Source: Chloroflexota bacterium
Lineage (GTDB): Bacteria; Chloroflexota; Dehalococcoidia; Lucifugimonadales; Australimonadaceae
Reading direction: 5' to 3'
Assembly: GCA_028874795.1 (NCBI GenBank)
Contig: JAPPHT010000056.1
Location: 186,001 to 250,000 of the forward strand
Length of the DNA stretch: 64,000 bases
This document shows, piece by piece, positions 16,985 through 27,302 of this stretch (positions are counted from its first letter, which is position 1; each line of letters begins with the position of its first letter). A program made the position numbers and the translations under genes. The notes under the pieces were generated by a model. The model ran no database searches, was not told where the DNA came from, and saw nothing but the letters and a program-made list of their open reading frames with translations.

Positions 16985-18262
16985 ATGCTGACGCAAGAGC
17001 AGAACGATCGCATCACGCGGGTTGGCTCCGGTACCCCTATGGGCGAACTGATGCGCCGCTACTGGCACCCCATCGCAGCCACGGCAGAGCTGGACGAGCG
17101 CCCCACCAAGCCGATCCGCGTCCTCGGCGAGGACCTCGTCCTCTACAGGGACAGGTCCGGCGCCCTCGGTCTCATCGAACGCTTCTGCCCCCACCGCCGC
17201 GTCGACCTCTCATACGGCATCCCCGAGGAGCACGGCCTCCGCTGCATGTACCACGGCTGGATGATGGACGAGACCGGACAGTGCATCGAGCAACCCTTCG
17301 AGGAGACGGTGCACCCGGACGGGCGCTTCAAGGAGAAGGTGAAGGTCGCCGGCTACCCCGTACAGGAGCTCGGAGGACTCATCTTCGCCTACATGGGCCC
17401 GCAGCCCGCGCCGCTGCTCCCCAACTACGACATCCTCGCGCAGAAGGAAGGCGTGTTGCGGGAGGCCTTCATCGCGGTGGTCCCGTGCAACTGGGTGCAG
17501 TGCATGGAGAACTCCGTGGACCCCGTACACCTGGAGTGGCTTCACGGCGTGTACGGCGCCCACCGCGCAAAGCTGGAGGGCCGCCGCGACGCCGTTGCGG
17601 AGAGTCTCGCCATGTACGACCGCCACAAAGAGATCGGCTTCGACGAGTTCGAACGCGGCATCATCAAACGCCGCGTCTACGGCAACACGACCAAGGAGTC
17701 GCCCAAGTGGAGCGTGGGCCATCCCCTGCTCTTCCCGAACATCCTCCAGCAAGGCGGCGGCGGACGTTACTTCTTCCAGTACCGCGTGCCGATCGACGAC
17801 ACGCACACCTGGCACGTCGAGCTCACGAGCTACTGGTTCCCGGACGACATCGAGGTCCCGGAGCAGGACAGCATCCCTTGCACGAACATCGAACTGAGGA
17901 ACCCGGACGGCACGTGGCGCAGCGACGACACGCTCGCGCAGGACCACGCGGCGTGGATACTGCAGGGGCCCATCATGGACCGCACGGCGGAGCGGCTCGG
18001 CGAGTCCGACCGCGGCCTCATCCTCTACCGGAAGATGCTGGACGAGCAGGCCGCTGTCGTCGAGGACGGCGCCGAGCCGCTCAACGTGCTCCGCGACCCT
18101 GCGGAGAACGTGATGATCCACGTGCCGCAGGAGGGCTGGGGCAAGCTGGGGCGGACGTCGGACATCGACGAGGTCGCCCGGTACGGCAGCAAGGTCAAGC
18201 CGCTCATCGTCGACCTGCTTTCGCAGACCTCATACGTCCAGCAGCACCACGCAACAGCCTAG
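16985..18262 (+). CDS. Rieske [2Fe-2S] ring-hydroxylating oxygenase alpha subunit, phthalate 4,5-dioxygenase-like (paralog 1)
   Basis: CPHRRVDLSYG...GLRCMYHGWMMDETGQC Rieske CxH-CxxH; catalytic N-SVDPVHLEWLHG. Confidence 0.9.
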   Translation: MLTQEQNDRITRVGSGTPMGELMRRYWHPIAATAELDERPTKPIRVLGEDLVLYRDRSGALGLIERFCPHRRVDLSYGIPEEHGLRCMYHGWMMDETGQCIEQPFEETVHPDGRFKEKVKVAGYPVQELGGLIFAYMGPQPAPLLPNYDILAQKEGVLREAFIAVVPCNWVQCMENSVDPVHLEWLHGVYGAHRAKLEGRRDAVAESLAMYDRHKEIGFDEFERGIIKRRVYGNTTKESPKWSVGHPLLFPNILQQGGGGRYFFQYRVPIDDTHTWHVELTSYWFPDDIEVPEQDSIPCTNIELRNPDGTWRSDDTLAQDHAAWILQGPIMDRTAERLGESDRGLILYRKMLDEQAAVVEDGAEPLNVLRDPAENVMIHVPQEGWGKLGRTSDIDEVARYGSKVKPLIVDLLSQTSYVQQHHATA

Positions 18263-18280
18263 GGAGACGAACGACACGCC

Positions 18281-19507
18281 ATGACGACCAACTCACCACT
18301 GAACTTCGGCATCATCGGTCTGGGCGCGGGCGCGATGAACATGATCCCCGAGCTGCGAGCGAACCCGAACGCTCGCATCGTGGCCGTCGCCGACCCGCGC
18401 GCCCCCGCTCGCGAGCGGTTCGAGCGCGACTTCGGCGGGCGCGCTTACGACGACGCTGAGGGACTGTGCGCCGACCCCGGCGTGGACATCGTCTACGTGA
18501 TGACGCCGGATGAGATGCATTCGGCGCATACCGTGATGGCGGCGGAGCGTGGCAAGCAGGTCATCCTCGACAAGCCCATGGGACTGACGCTCGACGAGTG
18601 CGATGCGATCATCGAGGCGACGGAGCGCAACGGCACGCGCGTCCTCGTCGGCCACTCGCAGAGCCTCGACCTCCCGAACCTGAAGATGGCGGAGATCGCC
18701 AACAGCGGCAGGCTCGGCAGGGTCGTGATGATGCACACCATGTTCTACAGCGACTGGATCTACCGGCCGCGCGCCAAGGAAGAGCTGATGCAGGACCGCG
18801 GCGGGAGCATCGTGCGCCGGCAGGGCCCCATCCAGGTGGACATCTCCCGCATGATCGGCGGTGGCAAGGTGCGCTCCGTTCGCGCCCGCACGAACATTGT
18901 CGACCCGGACCGCCCCATCGACGGCTCGTTCATGGCGTTCCTCGATTTCGAGGACGGCCACACCGCCACTATCACCTACGACGGCTACGGCCACTTCAAC
19001 AGCGCGGAGTTGACGTTCGGCTACACGCTCCAGGGACAGCAGATGGACGCTGCGCTGCACGTCAACTCGCGGAGGCGCATCGCTGCGTTCGCGGATGCGG
19101 ACGCGGAGGAGGCGTACAAGGAGTCCACACGCTACGGCGGCTCGCTCGAACGCTCCATCGAATACCCGGTCTCGCCCGACCGTCGGCTCGCCTTCTTCGG
19201 CATGACGCTCGTGTCGTGCGAGCACGGCGACATGCGGCAGACGCCCACCGGCGTCATCGTCTACGGCAACGACGGCAACGAAGAGATAGACCTTCCCGCG
19301 GGCCCCGGCTACAACCGACGTTACTGCTCGATAGAGGTCGACGAGATGTGCCGCGCCATCCGCACGGACACGCCCGTTCGCGTCCACGACGCCTACTGGG
19401 GCAAGGCGACCCAGGAGGTCGTCCTCGGCATCATCCAGTCCTCGGACGAACGCCGGGAGGTCTTCATGGAGCACCAGGTCCCCTACACCGGTCAGGGAGT
19501 CGAGTAG
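18281..19507 (+). CDS. Gfo/Idh/MocA oxidoreductase, phthalate cis-dihydrodiol dehydrogenase-like (paralog 1)
   Basis: FGIIGLGAGAMNMIPELRANPNARIVAVADPR...VDIVYVMTPDEMHSAHTVMAAERGKQVILDKPMGLTLDE. Confidence 0.9.
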   Translation: MTTNSPLNFGIIGLGAGAMNMIPELRANPNARIVAVADPRAPARERFERDFGGRAYDDAEGLCADPGVDIVYVMTPDEMHSAHTVMAAERGKQVILDKPMGLTLDECDAIIEATERNGTRVLVGHSQSLDLPNLKMAEIANSGRLGRVVMMHTMFYSDWIYRPRAKEELMQDRGGSIVRRQGPIQVDISRMIGGGKVRSVRARTNIVDPDRPIDGSFMAFLDFEDGHTATITYDGYGHFNSAELTFGYTLQGQQMDAALHVNSRRRIAAFADADAEEAYKESTRYGGSLERSIEYPVSPDRRLAFFGMTLVSCEHGDMRQTPTGVIVYGNDGNEEIDLPAGPGYNRRYCSIEVDEMCRAIRTDTPVRVHDAYWGKATQEVVLGIIQSSDERREVFMEHQVPYTGQGVE

Positions 19508-19580
19508 GCGTTCCGGGGATCCCCAGGCGACCGACGTCAAGGGGAACCTTCGGGGTCTCCCCGGCATATACTCCAACGCG

Positions 19581-22500
19581 ATGAGAACAGTTCAGCGTGT
19601 CACAGGCATCGGATCCCTGTGCTTGATCATCGCCCTTCTGCCGCTTGCATGTGACGACGCCCCGCCTCCCACCAAGCCACCGCCTGCCGCGCTGCCAACG
19701 GCCACCGATACTCCCCTGCCCACCCAGACTCCACCGCCTACCAGCACACCCATGCCTCAGGGGGAACATGGTCCCGAGGAACCAGCCACCCTCGAGCTCC
19801 CGCGCGGTTCCATCAGCAGCGGCGGATATCACACGTGCAAGCTGGACGAGGATGGTGCTCCCGCCTGCTGGTGGGTGTCCGAACAGGACCTTCGCGTCCC
19901 CCTGGCGCCGCCGCCGGAGGGTGAGACCTTCACCTCCATCAGCAGCGGGGTCGCCCACACCTGCGGACTGCGCGAGGACGGAACGGCCGTCTGCTGGGCG
20001 ATAATCGAGGAAGAGGGCCTGGAAGTCCTGTCGTCCCCGGAGGGAGAGGCCCTCACCGCCATCAGCAGCGGGGCGTACCACGCCTGCGGCCTCCGCGAGG
20101 ACGGAGCGCCCGTCTGCTGGCTGGTTATCGAGGAACTCCTCGGCGAGACGATTGCATCCCCGCCGGAGGCTGAGACCTTCACCTCCATCAGCAGCGGCGC
20201 CGCCCACACCTGTGGCCTGCGCGAAGGCGGTACACCCGTCTGTTGGCTGGTCGTCGACGACGGCGAGACCCTCATCCAATCGCCTCCCGAAGGGGAGACT
20301 TTCGTCTCCATCAGCAGCGGGGCCTACCACACCTGCGGGCTGCGCGAGAACGGTACGCCCGCCTGCTGGCCCGTCGTCGATGAAGCCACTGGCGATGTAC
20401 TGTCGCCTCCTCCGCAGGGCTCGCCTTTCGTATCTGTCAGCAGCGGCCTCTTCCACACGTGCGGCCTCCACGAGGACGGGACGTCGACGTGCTGGTGGAC
20501 CTTTGGCGAAACGATTGACTACTCCCTGGCGCCTCCATCCCCTGCGCAGGAGGAACGGTTCATCGCCATCAGCAGCGGGCTGTCTCACGCGTGCGGACTG
20601 CGCCAGGACGGCAGCCACGCCTGCTGGACCGCAGACCCGTATGCCGCCATCAGACAGGGGTTCGGCGGACAGACCATCTTTGAACCTATCGACGGCGCCT
20701 ACTTCGCCATCAGCAACGGCGCAGGCCATACCTGTGCGTTGCAGGAGGGCGGCAGGCCGGCCTGTTGGGGCAACGATGACCATGGCCAGGCATCGCCACC
20801 GGAGGACGAGTCGTTCACCGCGATCAGCAGTGGTGGTGACTCTACCTGCGCCCTGCGCAACGACGGCTCCGCCGCGTGTTGGGGCGCGGACGACCAGGGC
20901 CAATCTTCCCCGCCGGAAGGCGAGTCCTTCACGGCAATCAGCAGCGGAGGTGACTCTACCTGCGCCCTGCGCAACGACGGCTCCGCCGCGTGTTGGGGCG
21001 CGAACGACCAAGGCCAATCGTCTCCGCCGGAAGGCGAGTCCTTCACGGCCATCAGCAGTGGAGAGGCGTTCTCATGCGGCCTGCGGGGGGATGGTTCAGT
21101 CGTCTGCTGGGGCAGCAACGAGGAGGGCCAGGCGTCGCCGCCGCAGAGTGGGCGGTTCGTCTCCATCAACAGCGGCGCCACGCACGTTTGTGCGCTGCAC
21201 GCGGACGGCAGCCCGTACTGCTGGGGAAGCGACGAGTACGGCAGGGCATCGGCCCCGCTCGCCGATGAGTTCGTTTCCATCACCAGTGGACGGGACCACA
21301 GCTGTGGTCAACGCAGCGACGGCGACGTGGTGTGCTGGGGCCTCAGCCCTGAGATTCCTCTGGGCGAACGGCTGACGCACCTGACCATCGGGGACCACCA
21401 CACGTGCGCCCTGCGGCACGACGGCAGCCCCGTCTGCTGGGGATACGGCTACGACACCCCTGCGGAATCGGCCAGGCGTCCGCCGCTCGAAGCGATGAGC
21501 GACGACCGGTTCACCGCGATCAGCAGTGGCTACTACCATGCCTGCGCGCTGCAGGAGAACGGTGAGCCGGTCTGCTGGTCCTGGTACGGGTCTGGCAGCG
21601 AACAGTTCGTCCCTTACGGCAAAAGGCTCGCGTCCATCAGCAGCGGAGGGGCCCACGTTTGCGGGCTTCGGCAGGACGGAACGGCCGACTGCTGGGGTGA
21701 CGATTCGTACGGTCAGAGCTCGCCTCCGCAAGGTGAACGGTTCCTGCAGCTCAGCAGCGGTTATACGTATGCCTGCGGGCTGCGTGAAGACGGCTCGCCG
21801 ACCTGTTGGGGCGCAGACGAGCACGGGGAGGCCTCTCCGCCTGAGGGCGAGCGCTTCACCGCCATCGCCGCCGCCGACGGGTTGTACGACAGACACACCT
21901 GCGCACTACGCCAGAATGGGAGCGCCGTCTGTTGGGGCGCCGACTCCGATGGCCAGGCGTCGCCGCCGGAAGAGGAGCGGTTCCAGACTATCAGCGTGGG
22001 CGGGAGCCACACTTGCGGGCTGCGCGTTGAGGACGGGACGGCCGTCTGCTGGGGCAAGGACGACGTGCATCAGGCGTCGTCGCCGGAAGGCGAAGCCTTC
22101 TCGGCCATCACCAGCGGCAGGGCGCACACCTGCGCGCTGCGTCAGGACGATGGCACAGCCATCTGCTGGGGGTCCGACCGCAACCACGTGAACGACTACA
22201 CAGGCCAAGCGTCGCCGCCTTATGGCGTTCGGCTTGCTGCCATCAGCGCGGGCGAGGATTCCACCTGCGCGCTTCGGGCCGAGGACGCTACGCCAATCTG
22301 CTGGGGCGAGGGCTTTCAGTACGACCAGCCGGAGGAGGTCCCATTCTCTTCGGCGAGCGAAGGGGTATTCTCCGCCATCAGCAGCGGAGCGGACCACGTC
22401 TGCGCGCTCCGCGAGGACCAGACCGCGGCGTGCTGGGGTGGCAACGACGCCAACAAGGCGTCGCCGCCGCCAGAGCGGTTCAGCGCGATCAGCAGCGGTA

Positions 22501-24095
22501 CGACGCACACCTGCGCTCTTCGGGCGGACGACGGCGTAGCCGTCTGTTGGGGCAGCAACACGGACCCCTTGGACAGGTATGAAGCGTACAAGGGCCAGGC
22601 CTCTCCGCCATATAACGAGCGGTTCACGACGATCAGCAGCGGGGAAGCCCACACCTGCGCCCTGAGAGAGGATGGAACAGCAGCATGCTGGGGCGACAAC
22701 GACTACGGTCAGTCGTCACCCCCCGAAGGCGAACGGTTCGTTGCGCTCCTCAGCCTGGGAATCGCCTCCTGCGGGCTGCGCGACGATGGCGTAGTCATCT
22801 GTTGGGGCGATTACTTCTCCCGCCATAGTCCCTACGAAGAGGGCCTTTCCTCGATAGGGACAGGACGCGGCAACGGCCACATCTGTGGACTCCGCGAGGA
22901 TGGTTCCGCGTTCTGCTGGGGGGCGGACCACCACGATCAGGCATCCCCGCCGGACGGTGAAACGTTCTCGGAGATAAGCATGGGCCGAGCGCACACCTGC
23001 GCGCTGCGGGAGGATGGTACGGCGGTCTGCTGGGGCCTCAACATTCAGCCCACCTACGGAGCCTGGTACGGCCAGGCGTCGCCGCCGGAGGGCCAACGCT
23101 TCAAGGCCATCAGCAGCGGTCCGCTGTTTACATGCGCACTGCGTCTCGATGGCACTCCAAGCTGTTGGGGCCAGGACTACGACACTCCGGAACCGGAGCG
23201 GACCGAATACGCGGCGGTCGTCAACGACAGCTTTGTGGCCATCGACACCGGATCGAACTACAGCTGCGGGCTTCGCGCCGATGGCACGACGGTCTGTTGG
23301 GGCGACTGGGATCCAGATACGGGGCGATATGGAGACCACGGGCGGGAATGGCCGCCGGAAAGCGAGCGGTTCTCGTCCATCAGCACGGGATCGTCGCATA
23401 CGTGCGGACTCCGGACACGAGACGGGACCGTAGTCTGCTGGGGTGAGAATCTCAACGGGGAGGCATTCCCTCCGGATGAAGAGAGATTCGCCGCCATCAG
23501 CGCCGGCTCATCAGACACGTGCGGCATCCGACTCGACGGCACGTGGAGTTGCTGGGGTTTTGTCAGTAACGTCTCCGGTGGCCACTATGTACCCGCGCCC
23601 GACCCCGGCGAGCGTTTCACTTCCATCGCGAACGGCTCGTTTCACATGTGCGGGCTCCGGGAAGACGGCTCAGCCGTTTGCTGGGGCAGCAATCGCGAGG
23701 GCCAGACCCTGGTTCCGGAGGGCGAGGTGTTCACCGAGCTCAGCGGCGGTTCGTCGCACACGTGCGGATTACGGCCGGACCAGACTGCCGTCTGCTGGGG
23801 CGCCATCGATACCGATCAGGGATTCGGCCAATCAACGCCGCCGTCCAACGAGCGGTTCGTCTCCATCAGCAGCGGCGGGTACCACACATGCGCCTTGCGT
23901 GAGGACGGCTCCGCCGTGTGTTGGGGCGCCCGGATGAGTGATACGCATCCCTTGCGGGAGAACAGCGTCGGACAATCAGAGGCGCCTGCGGGAGAGGTCT
24001 TCACCGCCATCAGTTGCGGAGACCTCCACACATGCGCCCTCCGCCCGGACGGCACGCCCGTCTGCTGGGGCAAGGGATTTCCGGCAACACCCTGA
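19581..24095 (+). CDS. giant RCC1-like repeat lipoprotein (1504 aa, 35 repeats)
   Basis: Signal peptide with lipobox LPLAC, Pro/Thr-rich stalk, then 35 copies of ISSGxxHTCxLRxDGxxxCWGxxxxGQxSPPEGExF. Confidence 0.9.
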   Translation: MRTVQRVTGIGSLCLIIALLPLACDDAPPPTKPPPAALPTATDTPLPTQTPPPTSTPMPQGEHGPEEPATLELPRGSISSGGYHTCKLDEDGAPACWWVSEQDLRVPLAPPPEGETFTSISSGVAHTCGLREDGTAVCWAIIEEEGLEVLSSPEGEALTAISSGAYHACGLREDGAPVCWLVIEELLGETIASPPEAETFTSISSGAAHTCGLREGGTPVCWLVVDDGETLIQSPPEGETFVSISSGAYHTCGLRENGTPACWPVVDEATGDVLSPPPQGSPFVSVSSGLFHTCGLHEDGTSTCWWTFGETIDYSLAPPSPAQEERFIAISSGLSHACGLRQDGSHACWTADPYAAIRQGFGGQTIFEPIDGAYFAISNGAGHTCALQEGGRPACWGNDDHGQASPPEDESFTAISSGGDSTCALRNDGSAACWGADDQGQSSPPEGESFTAISSGGDSTCALRNDGSAACWGANDQGQSSPPEGESFTAISSGEAFSCGLRGDGSVVCWGSNEEGQASPPQSGRFVSINSGATHVCALHADGSPYCWGSDEYGRASAPLADEFVSITSGRDHSCGQRSDGDVVCWGLSPEIPLGERLTHLTIGDHHTCALRHDGSPVCWGYGYDTPAESARRPPLEAMSDDRFTAISSGYYHACALQENGEPVCWSWYGSGSEQFVPYGKRLASISSGGAHVCGLRQDGTADCWGDDSYGQSSPPQGERFLQLSSGYTYACGLREDGSPTCWGADEHGEASPPEGERFTAIAAADGLYDRHTCALRQNGSAVCWGADSDGQASPPEEERFQTISVGGSHTCGLRVEDGTAVCWGKDDVHQASSPEGEAFSAITSGRAHTCALRQDDGTAICWGSDRNHVNDYTGQASPPYGVRLAAISAGEDSTCALRAEDATPICWGEGFQYDQPEEVPFSSASEGVFSAISSGADHVCALREDQTAACWGGNDANKASPPPERFSAISSGTTHTCALRADDGVAVCWGSNTDPLDRYEAYKGQASPPYNERFTTISSGEAHTCALREDGTAACWGDNDYGQSSPPEGERFVALLSLGIASCGLRDDGVVICWGDYFSRHSPYEEGLSSIGTGRGNGHICGLREDGSAFCWGADHHDQASPPDGETFSEISMGRAHTCALREDGTAVCWGLNIQPTYGAWYGQASPPEGQRFKAISSGPLFTCALRLDGTPSCWGQDYDTPEPERTEYAAVVNDSFVAIDTGSNYSCGLRADGTTVCWGDWDPDTGRYGDHGREWPPESERFSSISTGSSHTCGLRTRDGTVVCWGENLNGEAFPPDEERFAAISAGSSDTCGIRLDGTWSCWGFVSNVSGGHYVPAPDPGERFTSIANGSFHMCGLREDGSAVCWGSNREGQTLVPEGEVFTELSGGSSHTCGLRPDQTAVCWGAIDTDQGFGQSTPPSNERFVSISSGGYHTCALREDGSAVCWGARMSDTHPLRENSVGQSEAPAGEVFTAISCGDLHTCALRPDGTPVCWGKGFPATP
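20823..21050 (+). repeat. recent 114-bp tandem duplication (repeats 9 and 10) inside the RCC1-like gene
   Basis: Both units encode ISSGGDSTCALRNDGSAACWGA(D/N)DQGQSSPPEGESFTA; period 114 nt (20823 and 20937). Confidence 0.9.
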
Positions 24096-24211
24096 TCGTA
24101 TCGGCGCCGCTGGCCCCTCACCACCATGCAGGCTACTGACGGCGCTGCTCGTGTGATAGGCTCACCGCGCCCCGTCATCGGGAGCGCATACGCCAATGTG
24201 CAGAGGGACGA

Positions 24212-25299
24212 ATGAAAGCAGCCGTTCTGGTAGAAGCGAACGAACCGCTGAGGATAGAAGAAGTCGAGCTCGACCCACCGAAGGCGAACGAGGTGCGCGT
24301 CAACATCGCGGCGGCGGGCGTCTGCCGCAGCGACCTCCACTTCATGCGCGGTGAGGCCATCATCGCCAAGCCGGCTGTGCTCGGTCACGAGGGTTCCGCC
24401 ATCGTCCAGGAGGTCGGTGAGGGCGTGACACGCGTCGCTCCCGGCGATCACGTCATCCTCTCCTTCGTGCCGTTCTGCGGTCGCTGCCCGTCCTGCATCA
24501 GCGGACGCGCCAACCTCTGCGACACCCACCTGGCAACCGGCCCGCAGATGTTCGACGGCACGCGCCGCCTGCACTGGAACGGTCAAGACCTCGCGCACAT
24601 GGGGAAGGTGGCGTGCTTCGCGGAGCAGGCCGTCGTGCCGGAGGCGGGCTGCATGAAGATCGACCCGGACTTCCCGCTTCCGGTGGCCGCGCTCATCGGC
24701 TGCAGCGTCACCACCGGCGTCGGCTCGGTGCTGTTCAGCGCGCAGGTCGAGCCCGGCAGCACCGTCGCGGTCATCGGCTGCGGCGGCGTGGGGTTGAACG
24801 TCGTGCAGGGCGCGCGCCTCGCGGGCGCCAGACGCATCATCGCGGTGGACATCAACGACGCCGCGCTCGAGTTCGCCACCCGGTTCGGCGCCACCGACAC
24901 CGTCAACCCCAACGACGGCGACGCGTTGAAGACGATCCGCCACATGACCGGCGGCGGCGTGGACTACGCCTTCGAGGCGTTCGGCTCTTCCGAGACGGCC
25001 TCCCTCACGTTCGACGCCGCGCGCAAGGGCGGCACCGCCGTCATCGTCGGTCTCGCGCCCGTGGGCGACTACGCCAGCATCGACGCTGTCGCGCTCGTGC
25101 GCTACGAGAAGACGCTGAAGGGCGCCTACTACGGCTCATCCCGTCCCGCCATAGACTTCTACCGCATGGTGGACTTCTACCAGAGCGGCAAGATAGACGT
25201 GGACGGCCTCATCACGCGCACCTACAGCCTCGACCAGATCAACGAGGCGTACGAGGAGCTGGACCGGGGCGTCGTCGGCCGCGGGGTCATCACGTTCTG

Positions 25300-25300
<1 letters not shown>
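24212..25300 (+). CDS. zinc-binding alcohol dehydrogenase (class III-like MDR)
   Basis: [81 protein letters not shown]. Confidence 0.95.
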
Positions 25301-25769
<469 letters not shown>

Positions 25770-25773
<4 letters not shown>

Positions 25774-26642
25774 TCCCCGCGGCGTTCACCTACCACGCGC
25801 CCCGGACGCTCGGCGACGCCGTCCGCCTGCTGCGCGCGTACGAAGGCGAGGCCCGCGTCGTCTCCGGCGGCATGAGCCTCATACCCGCAATGAAGCTGCG
25901 GCTCGTCCAGCCCGAACACCTGATCGACATCGGGAGGCTCGGCGAACTCGATTACGTCCGGCGCACCGAGGACGGCGGCGCCGCCATCGGCGCGGGCGCG
26001 ACGTACCGCAGCATCGAGCGGTCGCGGACGGTGGCAGCGGTTGCGCCGATGCTGGTCGAGACGGTGCGCCAGGTGGGCGACCTGCAGGTACGGAACCGCG
26101 GGACGCTGTGCGGCAGCGCCGCGCACGCCGATCCCGCAGCCGACGCGCCAGCGGCGCTCCTGGCCCTCGACGCCACCCTCCACACCACCGGCGGGCCGAG
26201 CCGCCGCTCGATACAGGCGCGCCGGTTCTTCGTCGACGCCTACGAGACCGTGCTCGGGCCGACCGAGGTGCTGACCGAGATACGCATCCCGAAGCAGCCT
26301 GCGCGCACGGGCTCGACGTACCTGAAGTTCGCGAACAAGGCTTCGCGATTCGCCATCGTGGGCGTCGCGGCAGCCGTCACGGTTGACCGGGGCGGCGTCT
26401 GCACACGGGCGCGCATCGCGGTGACCGGGGCGGGGCCGCGCGCGGTGCGCGCGACGGCGAGCGAGCGCTATCTCGAAGGCCGGCAGCTCTCGGCGGAGGC
26501 CATCGCGGCAGCGGCATCACGGGCGTCGCGCGGCATGGAGTTCATCGAGGACGTCCACGGCTCCGAGGAGTACCGCGAACACCTTACCGGCGTGCTCACC
26601 CAGCGCGCGCTGATGGAAGCCGCGCGCCGCGCGGGCGTGTAG
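25770..26642 (+). CDS. FAD-binding medium subunit, xanthine dehydrogenase/CO dehydrogenase family
   Basis: [63 protein letters not shown]; 4-nt overlap with the upstream gene. Confidence 0.9.
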
Positions 26643-26646
26643 AGCG

Positions 26647-26946
26647 CTAAACCCCGCGCTTCTTCCCAGCGGCGACAGGAGCCAAGCTGACGTCCTCCGT
26701 GGAGGGCACGCCGGCCCACCCGACGGTCGTCACCACGCGAACGTGATCAATGTCAAAGTCCGATATGGCTCGGACCTGATCGGCAGGAACAGGGGCAATC
26801 GCTACCGTCCTGCCGGTGCGCGTCATGAACTCCACAAGGAACTTACCGGGGTAGACAGAAACGATCGTCCCCATGTCCCCCGCTTCGAGTCCTTCCTTGG
26901 GAAGGTCGGCGGTCAGTACGATGACGTCGTGTTCCTCAAACATCAT
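26647..26946 (-). CDS. DUF4926-like small protein
   Basis: MMFEEHDVIVLTADLPKEGLEAGDMGTIVSVYPGKFLVEF; ATG overlaps the stop of the upstream ORF. Confidence 0.7.
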   Translation of the reverse strand: MMFEEHDVIVLTADLPKEGLEAGDMGTIVSVYPGKFLVEFMTRTGRTVAIAPVPADQVRAISDFDIDHVRVVTTVGWAGVPSTEDVSLAPVAAGKKRGV

Positions 26947-27302
26947 CTCTCCCTCAGCGTCGGATACGCCGAAATCAGCCTCGGCACCGGAGTGCTCGGG
27001 CCAATCTCCCACACGGCCCGGATGGTCGGGTTACGACCGTCTGGGACGTTCATGATACTTTCCACCGCATAGCTCGTGCCAGTACCCGTCTCCCTGCTGT
27101 TTACAACCTCATTGCTTGCGGCATGCACGCGCAACGCCTCCGCGAACTCTTCCCAGCGGTCCGCACTGAACCCGAACCGCAGGAAGAACTCTGCCTTGGC
27201 TTTACCGCGGACATGGACAGGACTGAGCAGGTAGTCCACGACCTTCGCCCGATCGACGCGTGCCTGCTCGGCGTTGGGAAGCCTCAACCCCGATTGCCCC
27301 AC
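26943..27302 (-). CDS. DUF6883-like small protein
   Basis: LPNAEQARVDRAKVVDYLLSPVHVRGKAKAEFFLRFGFSADRWEEFAEAL...GTSYAVESIMNVPDGRNPTIRAVWEI. Confidence 0.65.
   Translation of the reverse strand: MGQSGLRLPNAEQARVDRAKVVDYLLSPVHVRGKAKAEFFLRFGFSADRWEEFAEALRVHAASNEVVNSRETGTGTSYAVESIMNVPDGRNPTIRAVWEIGPSTPVPRLISAYPTLRER

Noticed and set aside
16630-18459. 609-aa plus-strand ORF overlapping DinB, Rieske and Gfo genes
   Set aside because: Out of frame with three genes that have clear family motifs; Arg/Pro-rich
19464-21017. 517-aa minus-strand repetitive ORF
   Set aside because: Mirror of the RCC1-like repeats; apparent repeats (AADGGEGLSLRR) are only the antisense reading of the real gene
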